From Terriglobia bacterium (GTDB taxonomy: Bacteria; Acidobacteriota; Terriglobia; Acidiferrales; UBA7541), in contig JAIQEV010000033.1 in NCBI GenBank assembly GCA_020073585.1, positions 1 to 41,134 of the forward strand: a DNA stretch of 41,134 bases, read 5' to 3'. Position numbers and translations under genes: made by a program. The notes under the pieces were generated by a model. The model was not told where the DNA came from. It saw only the letters and a program-made list of their open reading frames with translations, and did no database searches. This document shows positions 15,560 to 23,860 of this stretch, piece by piece. The number at the start of each line of letters is the position of its first letter. Position 1 is the first letter of the stretch.

Positions 15560-17890
15560 TCACTCGACCTCCAGGGCGCCGCTGGCCGCGGTCTCGTCCA
15601 GATTGGTGTTTTGGATGAAGAGCGTGCGCGCGCCCGGCAGCGCGGTGCTCGCGAGCTGCAGCGTCAGGTGGATGATCCCCAGCCCGGCCGGCTGCTTGGC
15701 GATGACCAGGACGTCGCCCGGCCCGGAGACCGTGTAGGTCATGCTGGTGTCCAGGCCGCTCTCGGAAAACAGGCAGATATCCACGGCGGCGGTTCCCGAA
15801 GCCGGGCGCAGCAGCGTCAGGGGATTTCCGCCGAGCGTGCAGGAGTTGTTGGCGGTCGAAAACAGGCCCAGCGCCGCCACGTTCAGGTCCACGCTGGCCC
15901 CGGGCGAGGAAACCCCCGCCGTGGTGGGCTGCACCACCACGAGGTCTTTTCCGCTGGCCTGCGGCGCGGCGGCCGTCAGCGCGATCACCTCTGCGCTGCC
16001 TGGCGCCGCCAGAACCACCAGGGAGACGCTGTTCGAGAGCGTGCCGTCCGGATTCTTTATCTGCACCGCCAGCGTGCCCGCCGCGGCCACGTCCGCGGGC
16101 GCCACTGCCGCGGTGCATTCCAGCGCCGAGTTGCACGTGGTGGTGCGCGGAGTTCCCCCGAGGAGCAGCGTTGAACTTGGCCCAGGACTCGAGGCCGCGA
16201 ACCCGCTGCCCTCCACTTTCAGCGTGAATCCCGCAGTACCCCCGGCATAGACGCTCGCTGGGAGGAGCCCCAGAATCGCCGGGCCGGTTGTCAGGGTGAC
16301 GTTGGCCGTGCCCGTCTGCGCGGTGTTCTCGGAGCTGACCGCCACCACCTGCAGGGTGTTCGGCGCGGGCGCGCTGGCCGGTGCGGTGTATACGCCGTTG
16401 GCGTTGATCGTTCCGCAGGGGGCTGCGGCGCCGCCGCAGGCCGCGCCCTGCACCTGCCAGACGACGTTCTGGTTGTCCGTGCCCAGGACGCTGGCGAAAA
16501 ACTGTTGTATGGCTGCGGGCGCGAGCGTGACGCTGGCCGGGGAGACGGTCACCAGGATGTGGGCGATGATGGTGATCTGCGCCGCGGCGCTCTTGGTGGG
16601 ATCGGCCTGGCTGACGGCCTGCACGGTCACCGGATTGGGCGTGGGGAGAGCGCCGGGCGCGAGGTAGTCCACCTGCGCGCTGCTGCTGGTGGTCACGGCC
16701 TGGCAGGGATTCGAGCCGGCCACGCAGAGCTGTCCGACGCTGGCGTTTCCGCCGGCGACGCCGTTGACGCTCCACGTCACGGCGGTATTGGCCGTGCCGC
16801 CGACGGCCACGCTGAGTGTGAGGCGATGGTTTATCGCCCGCGTCGCGGAGGCGGGCGACACGCCGACCGATACCACGGCTGTAATGGTCACCGCGGCCTG
16901 GACCTGGCGCGCGGGATCGGCCGCGGGAGTCACGGTGATGACCACGCTCGCCGGATTCGGCGGCGTGGCCGGCGCCGTGTAGGTGGCCGAGGCGATAGTC
17001 GCGCCGCCCGTGGACGAAGCGCTGCCGGTGCTGGTCAGCGTGCCGCAGGCGCTCCCCGCGCAGCCCGCCCCGGAGAGCGCCCAGCTCAGCACCGTATCCG
17101 GATTCGAGCCGGAGACCGGCTGCAGCGTGGCCGTGAGGCTGGCCGTTGCGCCTGCGGGATCGCTCGCCGGCGCCGTGATTGTCAGAGTGAAGCTGCTGGT
17201 GAGGGTGAGCGTGGCGGAGGCCTGCTTCGAGCTGTCCGCGGCGCTTTGCGCGGTGAGGGTGACGCTCGGCGAGGCGGGCAGGATCCGCGGCGCCGTGTAA
17301 TTGCCGCTGGCGTCCACCGTGCCGCAGGCCGCCGGACACGCCGCTCCGCTGAGGTTCCAGCGCACGGCGGTATCGGGATGGCCGCTGCTCGCGAGCGTGG
17401 CGTGGAAGCTCTGCACCGCGCCCAGCTCCACGCTGGCCGCGCCCGGCGCGAGGCTGAGGGCAATGTCGCTGGTGATGGTGACCTGCGCCGCGGCGTACCG
17501 GGTGTTATCGGCGTGGCTGGTGGCGCGCACTGCCACCGTGGCCGGCGACGGCAGATCGGCCGGGGCGGTGTACAGCCCGGCGGCGGAGATCGTGCCTACC
17601 GTGGAATTCCCCCCGGGCACGCCGTTCACCGTCCAGGAGACGGCGGTGTCGCTGGTGCCGCTGACCGTGGCCGTGAACGCCTGCATGTTGCCCAGCAGGA
17701 TGGAGGCGCTCCCGGGCGTCAGGCTCACCGTTACCGCCGGGGGCGGAGAAGGGGGAGGCGAAGGCAGCGGGGGCGCTACAGGGCTTGCGCCTCCCCCGCC
17801 GCAGCCCAGCGTGCACGCACTCGCCATGAGGAGAACAAGGAATCCGTGTGCGGCAACGATTCGTTGGCGATGCTCGGAGAGGGGCGGCAT
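15560..17890 (-). CDS. Surface lipoprotein with five Ig-like (BIG2-type) repeats
   Basis: A 776-residue exported protein. The N-terminus has a short basic region, a hydrophobic core and a cysteine cluster (C26 in LMASAC or C30 in TLGC) that could act as a lipobox, followed by a Gly- and Pro-rich linker to about residue 51. Five repeats follow at about 52-140, 143-231, 233-337, 340-442 and 445-534. Each has a W-x-V/L core strand and most a G-x-YTAPA turn before a VxVxAxS strand. Repeats 2, 3 and 5 carry a paired-cysteine insert (for example CPAACG), probably disulfide bonded. An IPT/TIG-like domain and further beta structure end the protein. A structural or adhesive role at the cell surface is likely. 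Confidence 0.85.
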   Translation of the reverse strand: MPPLSEHRQRIVAAHGFLVLLMASACTLGCGGGGASPVAPPLPSPPPSPPPAVTVSLTPGSASILLGNMQAFTATVSGTSDTAVSWTVNGVPGGNSTVGTISAAGLYTAPADLPSPATVAVRATSHADNTRYAAAQVTITSDIALSLAPGAASVELGAVQSFHATLASSGHPDTAVRWNLSGAACPAACGTVDASGNYTAPRILPASPSVTLTAQSAADSSKQASATLTLTSSFTLTITAPASDPAGATASLTATLQPVSGSNPDTVLSWALSGAGCAGSACGTLTSTGSASSTGGATIASATYTAPATPPNPASVVITVTPAADPARQVQAAVTITAVVSVGVSPASATRAINHRLTLSVAVGGTANTAVTWSVNGVAGGNASVGQLCVAGSNPCQAVTTSSSAQVDYLAPGALPTPNPVTVQAVSQADPTKSAAAQITIIAHILVTVSPASVTLAPAAIQQFFASVLGTDNQNVVWQVQGAACGGAAAPCGTINANGVYTAPASAPAPNTLQVVAVSSENTAQTGTANVTLTTGPAILGLLPASVYAGGTAGFTLKVEGSGFAASSPGPSSTLLLGGTPRTTTCNSALECTAAVAPADVAAAGTLAVQIKNPDGTLSNSVSLVVLAAPGSAEVIALTAAAPQASGKDLVVVQPTTAGVSSPGASVDLNVAALGLFSTANNSCTLGGNPLTLLRPASGTAAVDICLFSESGLDTSMTYTVSGPGDVLVIAKQPAGLGIIHLTLQLASTALPGARTLFIQNTNLDETAASGALEVE

Positions 17891-18213
17891 GCCCGCAGAG
17901 AAAGCAGGCGAAGGGCCAGCGAATGTCCGGGAATCGTTTTTGGCCGCAGGGCTCTTTGGCTGGAGTCGCAGCCTATCTGTAACCTATGTTAGAAGAGGGA
18001 GTTATGGGAGGTAGTCGGCTTGACGTTGGCAGGCTGAAGCAAGTCCTGCGCGATTTTTCATGGCGGAGCATGGCAGCGGGAAGTTCCGTTCTGGCACTGC
18101 ACCAGGATGGTTCATTCCCAGTTCGGAATTCATACACGGGCTCTTTCTAATCACCTGCAAAGCTTCGCTGGCCATCCATTGACAGACTGCGCCGCACATC
18201 GAATAATCCGCCC
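17891..18213. other. 323-nt intergenic region between divergent genes
   Basis: No gene of its own is visible. It holds the start region of the minus-strand lipoprotein operon on its left and the strong plus-strand promoter at 18179-18207 on its right. The stretch 17967-17994 includes a weak match to the XerD half of dif. Composition is markedly less GC-rich than the flanking genes. Confidence 0.7.
18179..18207 (+). promoter_or_regulatory. Strong sigma70-type promoter giving a probable leaderless mRNA
   Basis: Perfect TTGACA at 18179-18184, 17-nt spacer, AATAAT at 18202-18207. Only six bases separate the -10 from ATG 18214, so transcription should begin at or within a base or two of the A of the start codon. 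No ribosome site is possible. Confidence 0.75.
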
Positions 18214-18618
18214 ATGCCTCGCCCCGACGCCGCCCGCCGCGTGAAATCGTATTCCGCGGCGACCGGCTATGTCTTTCAATACTATTTTTTCGAAGTGCAG
18301 CGCGTGAGCCGCGGAGCCAAGTCCGGCGCCGAGTACCGCTACATGGTTTCCGCCGATCGCCAGGCCACCTTCCCCCTGCGCATCTTCGTGGATGGCGCCG
18401 CGGTGGAAGCGTGGCAACAGCGCGCCGGCCACGCCCTCACCGGGACCGAAGAGTACGCGGTGGCCAAACTCCGCCTCTTCCAGGCCTTCGACGAGGACGA
18501 ATCCCTCGCCGCACCTCCCGCCGGCGACGGAGCCGGCAGAGGGGCGCAGCTCTTTGTGGATGAGTCCAATCTCGACGCGCTGCTCGAGCGCCTCGATCCC
18601 GGCCGCCTGCAGAGTTGA
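18214..18618 (+). CDS. Small conserved-looking protein of unknown function, leaderless start
   Basis: A 134-residue protein that I do not recognise. The N-terminal half has an alternating pattern rich in aromatics (YSAATGYVFQYYFFEVQRV, then EYRYMVSADR and FPLRIFVDG), suggestive of a small beta-sheet domain. The C-terminal part is acidic (FDEDESLAA, LFVDESNLDALLERL). No signal peptide or membrane segment. The start is fixed by the promoter, whose -10 ends 6 nt before this ATG. The strength of that promoter suggests an abundant protein. It is monocistronic and converges with the epimerase gene. Confidence 0.75.
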   Translation: MPRPDAARRVKSYSAATGYVFQYYFFEVQRVSRGAKSGAEYRYMVSADRQATFPLRIFVDGAAVEAWQQRAGHALTGTEEYAVAKLRLFQAFDEDESLAAPPAGDGAGRGAQLFVDESNLDALLERLDPGRLQS

Positions 18619-18665
18619 ATGGTGGAACAGTCCAACCGTTGAAGTGACCGAAGAGCCCGCGCCGT

Positions 18666-19619
18666 TCAGTCCGCGGCGAGGACGGCGGCGAGCGCCGCGC
18701 GCAGTTCCGGATGGCGGAACCGGTAGCCGCACTGCTCGAGCTTCTGCGGCAGCACGCGCTGGCTGGAGAGCAGCAGCGCGCCGGCCATCTCGCCCAGCGT
18801 CAGGCGCAGAGCCAGCGAGGGCACGGGAAAGATCGCCGGGCGATGCAGAGTCCGCGCCAGCGCCTGCGTGAACTCGGCGTTGCGCACCGGTTGCGGCGCC
18901 ACCACGTTCACGGCGCCGCTCAGGGGCATGCGGCTCAACACGCTTCCCGCCGGGGCCTCCTCCAGCGCGAAGCGGAGGATGCCCACGACGTCTTCCAGCG
19001 TCACCCAGGAGATCCACTGCCGCCCGGACCCGAACCGTCCGCCCACGCCCAAGCGGAAGGGCAGCAGCATCTTCGCCAGCGCTCCGCCGTGTCTGGCCAG
19101 CACCATGCCCAGGCGCGCGCGCACCACGCGGATCCCCAGCACTTCCGCCTTCACCGCTTCCGCTTCCCACTGCTGGCCGATGCCCGCCAGAAAACCCGAG
19201 CCCGCCGGGCTCTCCTCCGTGAGCACTTCCTCTCCACGATCTCCGTAATAGCCGGCCGCTGAAGCGCACACCAGCACCCGCGGCCGCACGCTCATCTTCG
19301 CGAGGGCATTCACCAGCGCCCGCGTCGTCTCCACCCGGCTCGAACGCAGCAGCTCCTTCCGCCCCGCCGTCCAGCGCCCCTCGGCAATCGGCGCCCCCGC
19401 CAGATGCACCACCGCGTCGGCTCCTACGCCCGCTCCGCCCAGCTCGCCCGTCGCGGGATTCCACGGCACATCGAAGCCGGCCCCCGCACCGGCGCCCTTT
19501 TCGCCCGCTGTCCGGCTCCCCGGGCGCACCAGCCGGCAAACCGTATGCCCGTCGCGCGCCAGCGCCTTCCCCAGCGCCGTGCCCACCAGCCCGCTCGCTC
19601 CCGTCACCAGAATCTTCAT
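18666..19619 (-). CDS. TIGR01777-family NAD(P)-dependent epimerase/dehydratase-like protein
   Basis: A 317-residue extended short-chain dehydrogenase fold protein (SulA/YfcH type). N-terminal ILVTGASGLVGTALGKAL is the dinucleotide-binding GxxGxxG loop, followed by VVHLAGAPIAEGRW (about 90-103). The C-terminal RVLPQKLEQCGYRFRHPELRAALA is the characteristic DUF1731 tail of this family. Physiological substrate is unknown; members are often annotated as cell-division inhibitor SulA-like without evidence. ATG 19619 is the start. Its neighbour moaD is divergent. Confidence 0.9.
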   Translation of the reverse strand: MKILVTGASGLVGTALGKALARDGHTVCRLVRPGSRTAGEKGAGAGAGFDVPWNPATGELGGAGVGADAVVHLAGAPIAEGRWTAGRKELLRSSRVETTRALVNALAKMSVRPRVLVCASAAGYYGDRGEEVLTEESPAGSGFLAGIGQQWEAEAVKAEVLGIRVVRARLGMVLARHGGALAKMLLPFRLGVGGRFGSGRQWISWVTLEDVVGILRFALEEAPAGSVLSRMPLSGAVNVVAPQPVRNAEFTQALARTLHRPAIFPVPSLALRLTLGEMAGALLLSSQRVLPQKLEQCGYRFRHPELRAALAAVLAAD

Positions 19620-19842
19620 CGTTGTGTTCCTCGGGGCCCGCGCAAAAGGGAAGCGGCCCCTCTCGAAACCTACGACCCCCTTCGCCGGCGGTCAAGCGCA
19701 AACCCGCATCTCCGCCCCGCGCCGCGCGGAATATAGCCTTGCAGCGGCGGGCGGAATTGATCCCGGCCTGGGCGGGAGCCCGCCGTCTTTCTGGCAGTGG
19801 CCCGCAGCGCTCCCGGCAGGGTAGAATTATCCGGAAGGCTCT

Positions 19843-20088
19843 ATGCAGATACGCGTACTCTTTTTCGGCCGCCTCAAGGAGATCGTGGGACGCGCGGAGG
19901 ACTCTGTGGACGTCGCCGAAGGCGCACGCATCGAAGATCTCTTCACCCGCTATCGCCAGCTGCACCCCGAGCTCGCCCCCTACCGGCCTTCTCTGGTAGC
20001 CTCGCGCAACCAGGAATTCGCCCCCTGGAGCGCGCCGCTGGCCTCCGGCGACGAAGTCGCCTTCCTTCCTCCCGTGAGTGGAGGCTGA
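19843..20088 (+). CDS. moaD: Molybdopterin synthase small subunit MoaD
   Basis: Ubiquitin-like sulfur carrier of molybdopterin synthase. The 81-residue product starts MQIRVLFFGRLKEIVGRAED, has the beta-grasp core, and ends PPVSGG. The terminal Gly-Gly is the site adenylated and thiocarboxylated by MoeB. A TAGAAT -10-like hexamer at 19822-19827 lies 15 nt before the ATG, though no clear -35 was found. The large subunit gene follows after 13 nt. No other molybdenum cofactor genes are in the window. Confidence 0.95.
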   Translation: MQIRVLFFGRLKEIVGRAEDSVDVAEGARIEDLFTRYRQLHPELAPYRPSLVASRNQEFAPWSAPLASGDEVAFLPPVSGG

Positions 20089-20101
20089 TAGGCATCCTGC
20101 C

Positions 20102-20596
20102 ATGACGCCGCCCAGCCCCATGACCAACGTCCAGGACCTCATCCGCCTCGTCCGCGAGCCCATCGAGCCGTTGGCGCTCATCGCCCACGTGCGCGCGCCC
20201 GGCGACGGGGCCGTGGCCACCTTCGACGGCTGCGTGCGCAACAACTCCCGGGGCCGCGCCACGCTGTATCTCGAATACGAGGGCTATGAGGCCATGGCCC
20301 TGGCCAAGATGCGCGAGATCGCCGCCGAAATGCACTCCCGCCTGGCCATCGACCGGGTGGCCATCGTGCACCGCCTGGGAAAGCTGGAGATCGGCGAGAC
20401 CAGCGTGTTCATCGCCGTCAGCGCTCCGCACCGCGGCCCGGCCTTCGAGGCCTGCCGCCTGGCCATCGACACCCTCAAGAAAACCGTGCCCATCTGGAAA
20501 AAGGAGTTCTTCGCGGACGGCGCCGTCTGGGCTGACGGCGAAATGCCTCCCACCCCGCCGGCAACCCCGCCGCCTCCGCCGGAGTCTCACTCCTAG
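20102..20596 (+). CDS. moaE: Molybdopterin synthase large subunit MoaE
   Basis: Catalytic subunit that inserts two sulfurs from MoaD thiocarboxylate into cyclic pyranopterin monophosphate. The 164-residue product contains GDGAVATFDGCVRNNSRGR, the LEYEGYEAMALAKM region, IVHRLGKLEIGETSVFIAVSAPHR and the active-site lysines in LKKTVPIWKKEFF. ATG 20102 is taken as start, with ATG 20120 also possible. The Pro-rich C-terminal tail (PPTPPATPPPPPESHS) is an unusual low-complexity extension. Its TAG abuts the ATG of the VWFA gene. Confidence 0.95.
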   Translation: MTPPSPMTNVQDLIRLVREPIEPLALIAHVRAPGDGAVATFDGCVRNNSRGRATLYLEYEGYEAMALAKMREIAAEMHSRLAIDRVAIVHRLGKLEIGETSVFIAVSAPHRGPAFEACRLAIDTLKKTVPIWKKEFFADGAVWADGEMPPTPPATPPPPPESHS

Positions 20597-21565
20597 ATGC
20601 GACTCCTGTCCCGGCGTAGTCCCTGGCTCCCCGGCCTGCTGCTCCTCGCGGCCACGCTTCTTCCTGGAGCGCACCTGCGCGGCGCCGCGCCCCGCGCGGC
20701 GCAGGGCCGCGCCGAGGCCGCCGCGGTGCAGGAAAAGGGCCGCATCCGCGTGCAGGTCAACCTGGTCAACGTCCTCGTCAGCGTTTCCGACGCCCATCAC
20801 CGCCCGGTGCCCGATCTTACCCGCGAAGCTTTCGTCGTCGAAGAAGAGGGTGTGCCGCAGAAGATCGAGGTCTTCGAATCCGAAACCCAGCAGCCCCTGG
20901 ATCTCGCCCTGATGATCGATTCCAGCCTGAGCGCGCAGAAGGAGATGGCTGCCGAGCGCGAGGCCGCCGCGCACTTCATCCGCCAGGTCCTGCGCACCAG
21001 CGACCAAATGGCCCTCTACGAATTCGACGAGACGGTCACGCAGCTGGTGCCCTTCACGAACGACGTGGCGCGTTTGCAGAGCGCCGTCCGCCGCGTCTCC
21101 GAAGGCGCCGGCACCTCGATCTATGACGCCGTCCTGCTCGGCGCCCGGGCCCTCGACCGCCGCGGCAGCGAGCGCCGCCGGGTCATTATCCTGGTCACCG
21201 ACGCCGGGGAAACCACCAGCCGCTCCGATTTCGACACCGCGCGCAAGGAGGCCGTGCGCTCCGGCGCGCTCCTCTACACCATCGTCATCCGCTCCATCAA
21301 GGGCGAGAGCGGCCGCAACACCGCCGGCGAACACGCCCTGGAGACCATTACCGACACCACCGGCGGCGCCTTGTTTTTCCCGGATTCCGCGCAGGACCTC
21401 GACCCCATCTTCGAGCGCATCGACCGCGAGCTGCGCACTCAGTACCGCCTGGCCTACTACCCCAAGCCTCGCGGCCCCGCCGGCTCCTTCCGCACCATCG
21501 AAGTCAAAGTCCCGGGCGACTACGAGGTCCGCCACCGCAAAGGCTATTTCACCGCAGCGGAATAG
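20597..21565 (+). CDS. VWFA-related Acidobacterial domain protein (TIGR03436-like)
   Basis: A 322-residue exported protein. Signal peptide about 1-30. Then the RIRVQVNLVNVLVSVSDAHHRPV block and DLTREAFVVEEEGVPQKIEVF, which are the hallmark of the VWFA-related Acidobacterial family, followed by a von Willebrand A domain. The metal-ion-dependent adhesion site DxSxS is intact at D108-S110-S112, with GTSIYDAV and LVTDAGETTSR downstream. The C-terminal end reads LRTQYRLAYYPKPRG...YEVRHRKGYF. Role unknown. This gene is the main taxonomic clue in the window. Direct adjacency to moaE (TAG-ATG) suggests cotranscription without an obvious functional link. Confidence 0.92.
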   Translation: MRLLSRRSPWLPGLLLLAATLLPGAHLRGAAPRAAQGRAEAAAVQEKGRIRVQVNLVNVLVSVSDAHHRPVPDLTREAFVVEEEGVPQKIEVFESETQQPLDLALMIDSSLSAQKEMAAEREAAAHFIRQVLRTSDQMALYEFDETVTQLVPFTNDVARLQSAVRRVSEGAGTSIYDAVLLGARALDRRGSERRRVIILVTDAGETTSRSDFDTARKEAVRSGALLYTIVIRSIKGESGRNTAGEHALETITDTTGGALFFPDSAQDLDPIFERIDRELRTQYRLAYYPKPRGPAGSFRTIEVKVPGDYEVRHRKGYFTAAE

Positions 21566-21681
21566 CGCGAGGGCGAAGCCATTGCCGCGGAACTGTTCTT
21601 CCTCGCTGCGGATGGTAAAGTGGAAAAAGCATTCGCGCATTGCGCGGAGTCAGAAGCAGGCGCTGTTTTCAGGTATCCGAC

Positions 21682-22488
21682 ATGTCCAAAAACTATCTCG
21701 AAGCCGCCGTCGAAATCGCCCAGGAAGCCGGGAAGGTCCTGCGCGAGGAGTTCGCGCGTCCCCCGGACATCGCCTACAAGGGCGATTTCGATCTGGTGAC
21801 GCAGGCCGACCGCCGCTCCGAGGAGGTCATCGTCGCGCGCCTGCACAAATATTTTCCGGAGCATGCCATCGCCGCGGAGGAGGGCACCGGGCGCGAGAGC
21901 GCTTCGGAATTCCGCTGGCATGTGGATCCCCTCGACGGCACCACCAATTTCGCCCACGGCTATCCCTGCTTCGCCGTCTCGATCGCCCTGGCGCAGGGCG
22001 ATACGCTCCTCGCCGGGGTGGTCTACAACCCTATTTACGACGAACTTTTCGCCGCCGCGCGCGGCGCCGGCGCCACCTTCAACGGCCAACCCATGCGCGT
22101 CTCCAAGAACGCCACCCTGGCCACCAGCCTGCTGTGCACCGGCTTTCCCAATCACAAGCGCCAGGCTCATCCCAACATCCACTACTACTGGGATTTCACG
22201 CTGCGCTCCCACGGCGTGCGCCGCGACGGCTCCGCCGCGCTCGATCTGGCCTGCGTGGCCGCCGGCCGCTTCGACGCTTTCTGGGAGTTCGGCCTCAAGC
22301 CCTGGGATACCGCCGCCGGCGTTTTGCTGGTCGAAGAGGCGGGGGGAAAGATCAGCGACCTCGCCGGGGAGCCCTACCGCCTGGGCGGCCCCACCATCCT
22401 CGCCAGCAACACCCTGGTGCACGCCGAAATGCAGCGCGTCGCCGCGGAGATCGCCCGCCGCGACCCCGCGGCCCCGCTCCAGCGCTGA
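21682..22488 (+). CDS. Inositol monophosphatase-family phosphatase (SuhB-like)
   Basis: A 268-residue Mg2+-dependent, Li+-sensitive phosphatase fold. Motifs: the metal-binding glutamate loop IAAEEGTGRE, the core WHVDPLDGTTNFAHGYPCFAVSIAL (DPxDGT) and the C-terminal KPWDTAAGVLLVEEAGG. Substrate may be myo-inositol-1-phosphate or another small phosphate ester such as PAP or histidinol phosphate; sequence alone does not decide. I use ATG 21682, because the conserved family N-terminus (YLEAAVEIAQEAGKVL) begins just after it. The gene stands alone and converges with the metallo-beta-lactamase gene. Confidence 0.92.
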   Translation: MSKNYLEAAVEIAQEAGKVLREEFARPPDIAYKGDFDLVTQADRRSEEVIVARLHKYFPEHAIAAEEGTGRESASEFRWHVDPLDGTTNFAHGYPCFAVSIALAQGDTLLAGVVYNPIYDELFAAARGAGATFNGQPMRVSKNATLATSLLCTGFPNHKRQAHPNIHYYWDFTLRSHGVRRDGSAALDLACVAAGRFDAFWEFGLKPWDTAAGVLLVEEAGGKISDLAGEPYRLGGPTILASNTLVHAEMQRVAAEIARRDPAAPLQR

Positions 22489-22524
22489 CCCGCGCCCCCT
22501 GCGGGCGAAAGCAGGCCATCCCGG

Positions 22525-23658
22525 TCAGGCTTTTTTGCCCTGCCACTCCTCGTACAGCTTGATGATTGCCGGGCCGATGGTGAAGCCCCACGCGAAGATC
22601 CCCAGGTTCTTGAATTTTTCCGGAGGAGCGTAGCGGTGCGCCGCCTCTTCCACCGGCACCCCCGCCTTGTACAGCTTCTCCGCCTGCTCGGCGATATCGT
22701 CGAATACGTCGCGCAGCTGCTGGATCCCTTCCTGCCCGCAGATCTGCCCGTGTCCCGGCACGAAGAGGGTGTCCTTGCCGTAGGACGCAAAGATCTTCAG
22801 CGTCGCGCGCCAGCCGGAAACCGTGGCCTTTTCGTCAAAGCACACCGGATACATGCCGTGGAAGAGCAGATCGCCCGCGTACACCACGTCCTGCTCCGGC
22901 ACGCGCACGATGATGTCCGTGCCCGAATGCCCGGGGAAACTTTCCAGCACGGCCCGCACTCCGCCCAGGTCCACCGTCAGGGGCAGCTTCGCGGGGTCCA
23001 ACGGGTGATTGGGCACCGCCAGCACGGCGTTCTGCAGCAGATCGAAAACCGTCCCCATGGTGTTCACGTCGCCTTGCGCATGCTGGCGCTCGGCCTCCGA
23101 CTTCGCGTCCTTCACGCGCTTCTCCAGAGGCGCCAGCACCGCCGCGCGGTCCGCGCCCTGCAGCGGAAGGTAGCTCCCGGCGATGCGGCTGGCCGTCTGG
23201 GCGTGTCCCCAGAGCGGGATATTCCGCCCGCCGTAGAAGGCGTTGCCCAGGGAATGGTCGAAGTGATAGTGGGTGTTCAGCGCCGCGCGCACCGGAACCT
23301 GGCTCACCATGCGCAACGCTTCCATCTGGAAGGCCGCGCCCGTGGTGCTGGCATAGCCCTCCAGCAGCAGCGCGCCGTCCTTCCCCGCGAGGAAGCCGCC
23401 GTTGCACATCGTTTGCGCGCCCTTGGACCCGTCGGAGATCGTCGCGTACAGCCCCTCGCCGATCTTGCGCACGGCTGCAAAGCCCTTGTCCACCAGCGGC
23501 GCCTGCGCCACCCGGGCATCCGCGGCCAGCGATGCCGCCAGCACCGGCGTGGGGATCAGCCGCGCCAGCGCATAGGCCGCCCCGAAATACGACGTCCCGG
23601 CCAGAAAATTGCGCCGCGAAAACGGCATGGCGCGCTCACTCAGGGAAAGATCGATCAT
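22525..23658 (-). CDS. Tat-exported metallo-beta-lactamase-fold hydrolase
   Basis: A 377-residue MBL-superfamily protein. The N-terminus carries a twin-arginine signal (FSRRNFLAG at 13-21, hydrophobic to about 43), so it is folded with its metals before export. The zinc motif HxHxDH is at 130-135 (NTHYHFDHSLGN), with later ligands in FPGHSGTD, VVYAGDLLF and FVPGHG. The family is related to SoxH- and quinoprotein-relay-associated MBL proteins; substrate unknown. ATG 23658 is preceded by GGAGGA. An extended -10 is seen at 23696-23704 on the same strand. Confidence 0.9.
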   Translation of the reverse strand: MIDLSLSERAMPFSRRNFLAGTSYFGAAYALARLIPTPVLAASLAADARVAQAPLVDKGFAAVRKIGEGLYATISDGSKGAQTMCNGGFLAGKDGALLLEGYASTTGAAFQMEALRMVSQVPVRAALNTHYHFDHSLGNAFYGGRNIPLWGHAQTASRIAGSYLPLQGADRAAVLAPLEKRVKDAKSEAERQHAQGDVNTMGTVFDLLQNAVLAVPNHPLDPAKLPLTVDLGGVRAVLESFPGHSGTDIIVRVPEQDVVYAGDLLFHGMYPVCFDEKATVSGWRATLKIFASYGKDTLFVPGHGQICGQEGIQQLRDVFDDIAEQAEKLYKAGVPVEEAAHRYAPPEKFKNLGIFAWGFTIGPAIIKLYEEWQGKKA

Positions 23659-23695
23659 GGCTCCTCCGGTAGTTGGCACTGCAGACGAAGTCAGG

Positions 23696-23704
23696 ATTCT
23701 AGCA
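23696..23704 (-). promoter_or_regulatory. Extended -10 promoter of the MBL gene
   Basis: On the minus strand TGC-TAGAAT forms an extended -10 about 38 nt before ATG 23658, predicting a leader of about 31 nt. The -35 is poor, as expected for an extended -10 promoter. Confidence 0.5.
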
Positions 23705-23860
23705 GAGTCGGCGCTGGGCAATGCAATCGTCCCCATTCCCCGCGCCGTCCGGCTTTGCAATTCCTGGTGAAGTCCAGCCGGCTGCCGCCCGAGGCCGGAT
23801 GTTCAGAGGCCCGGGCAGAAAAACCGAAAAGAAAATGCGGAACAGTGGAACGGCAAACGC

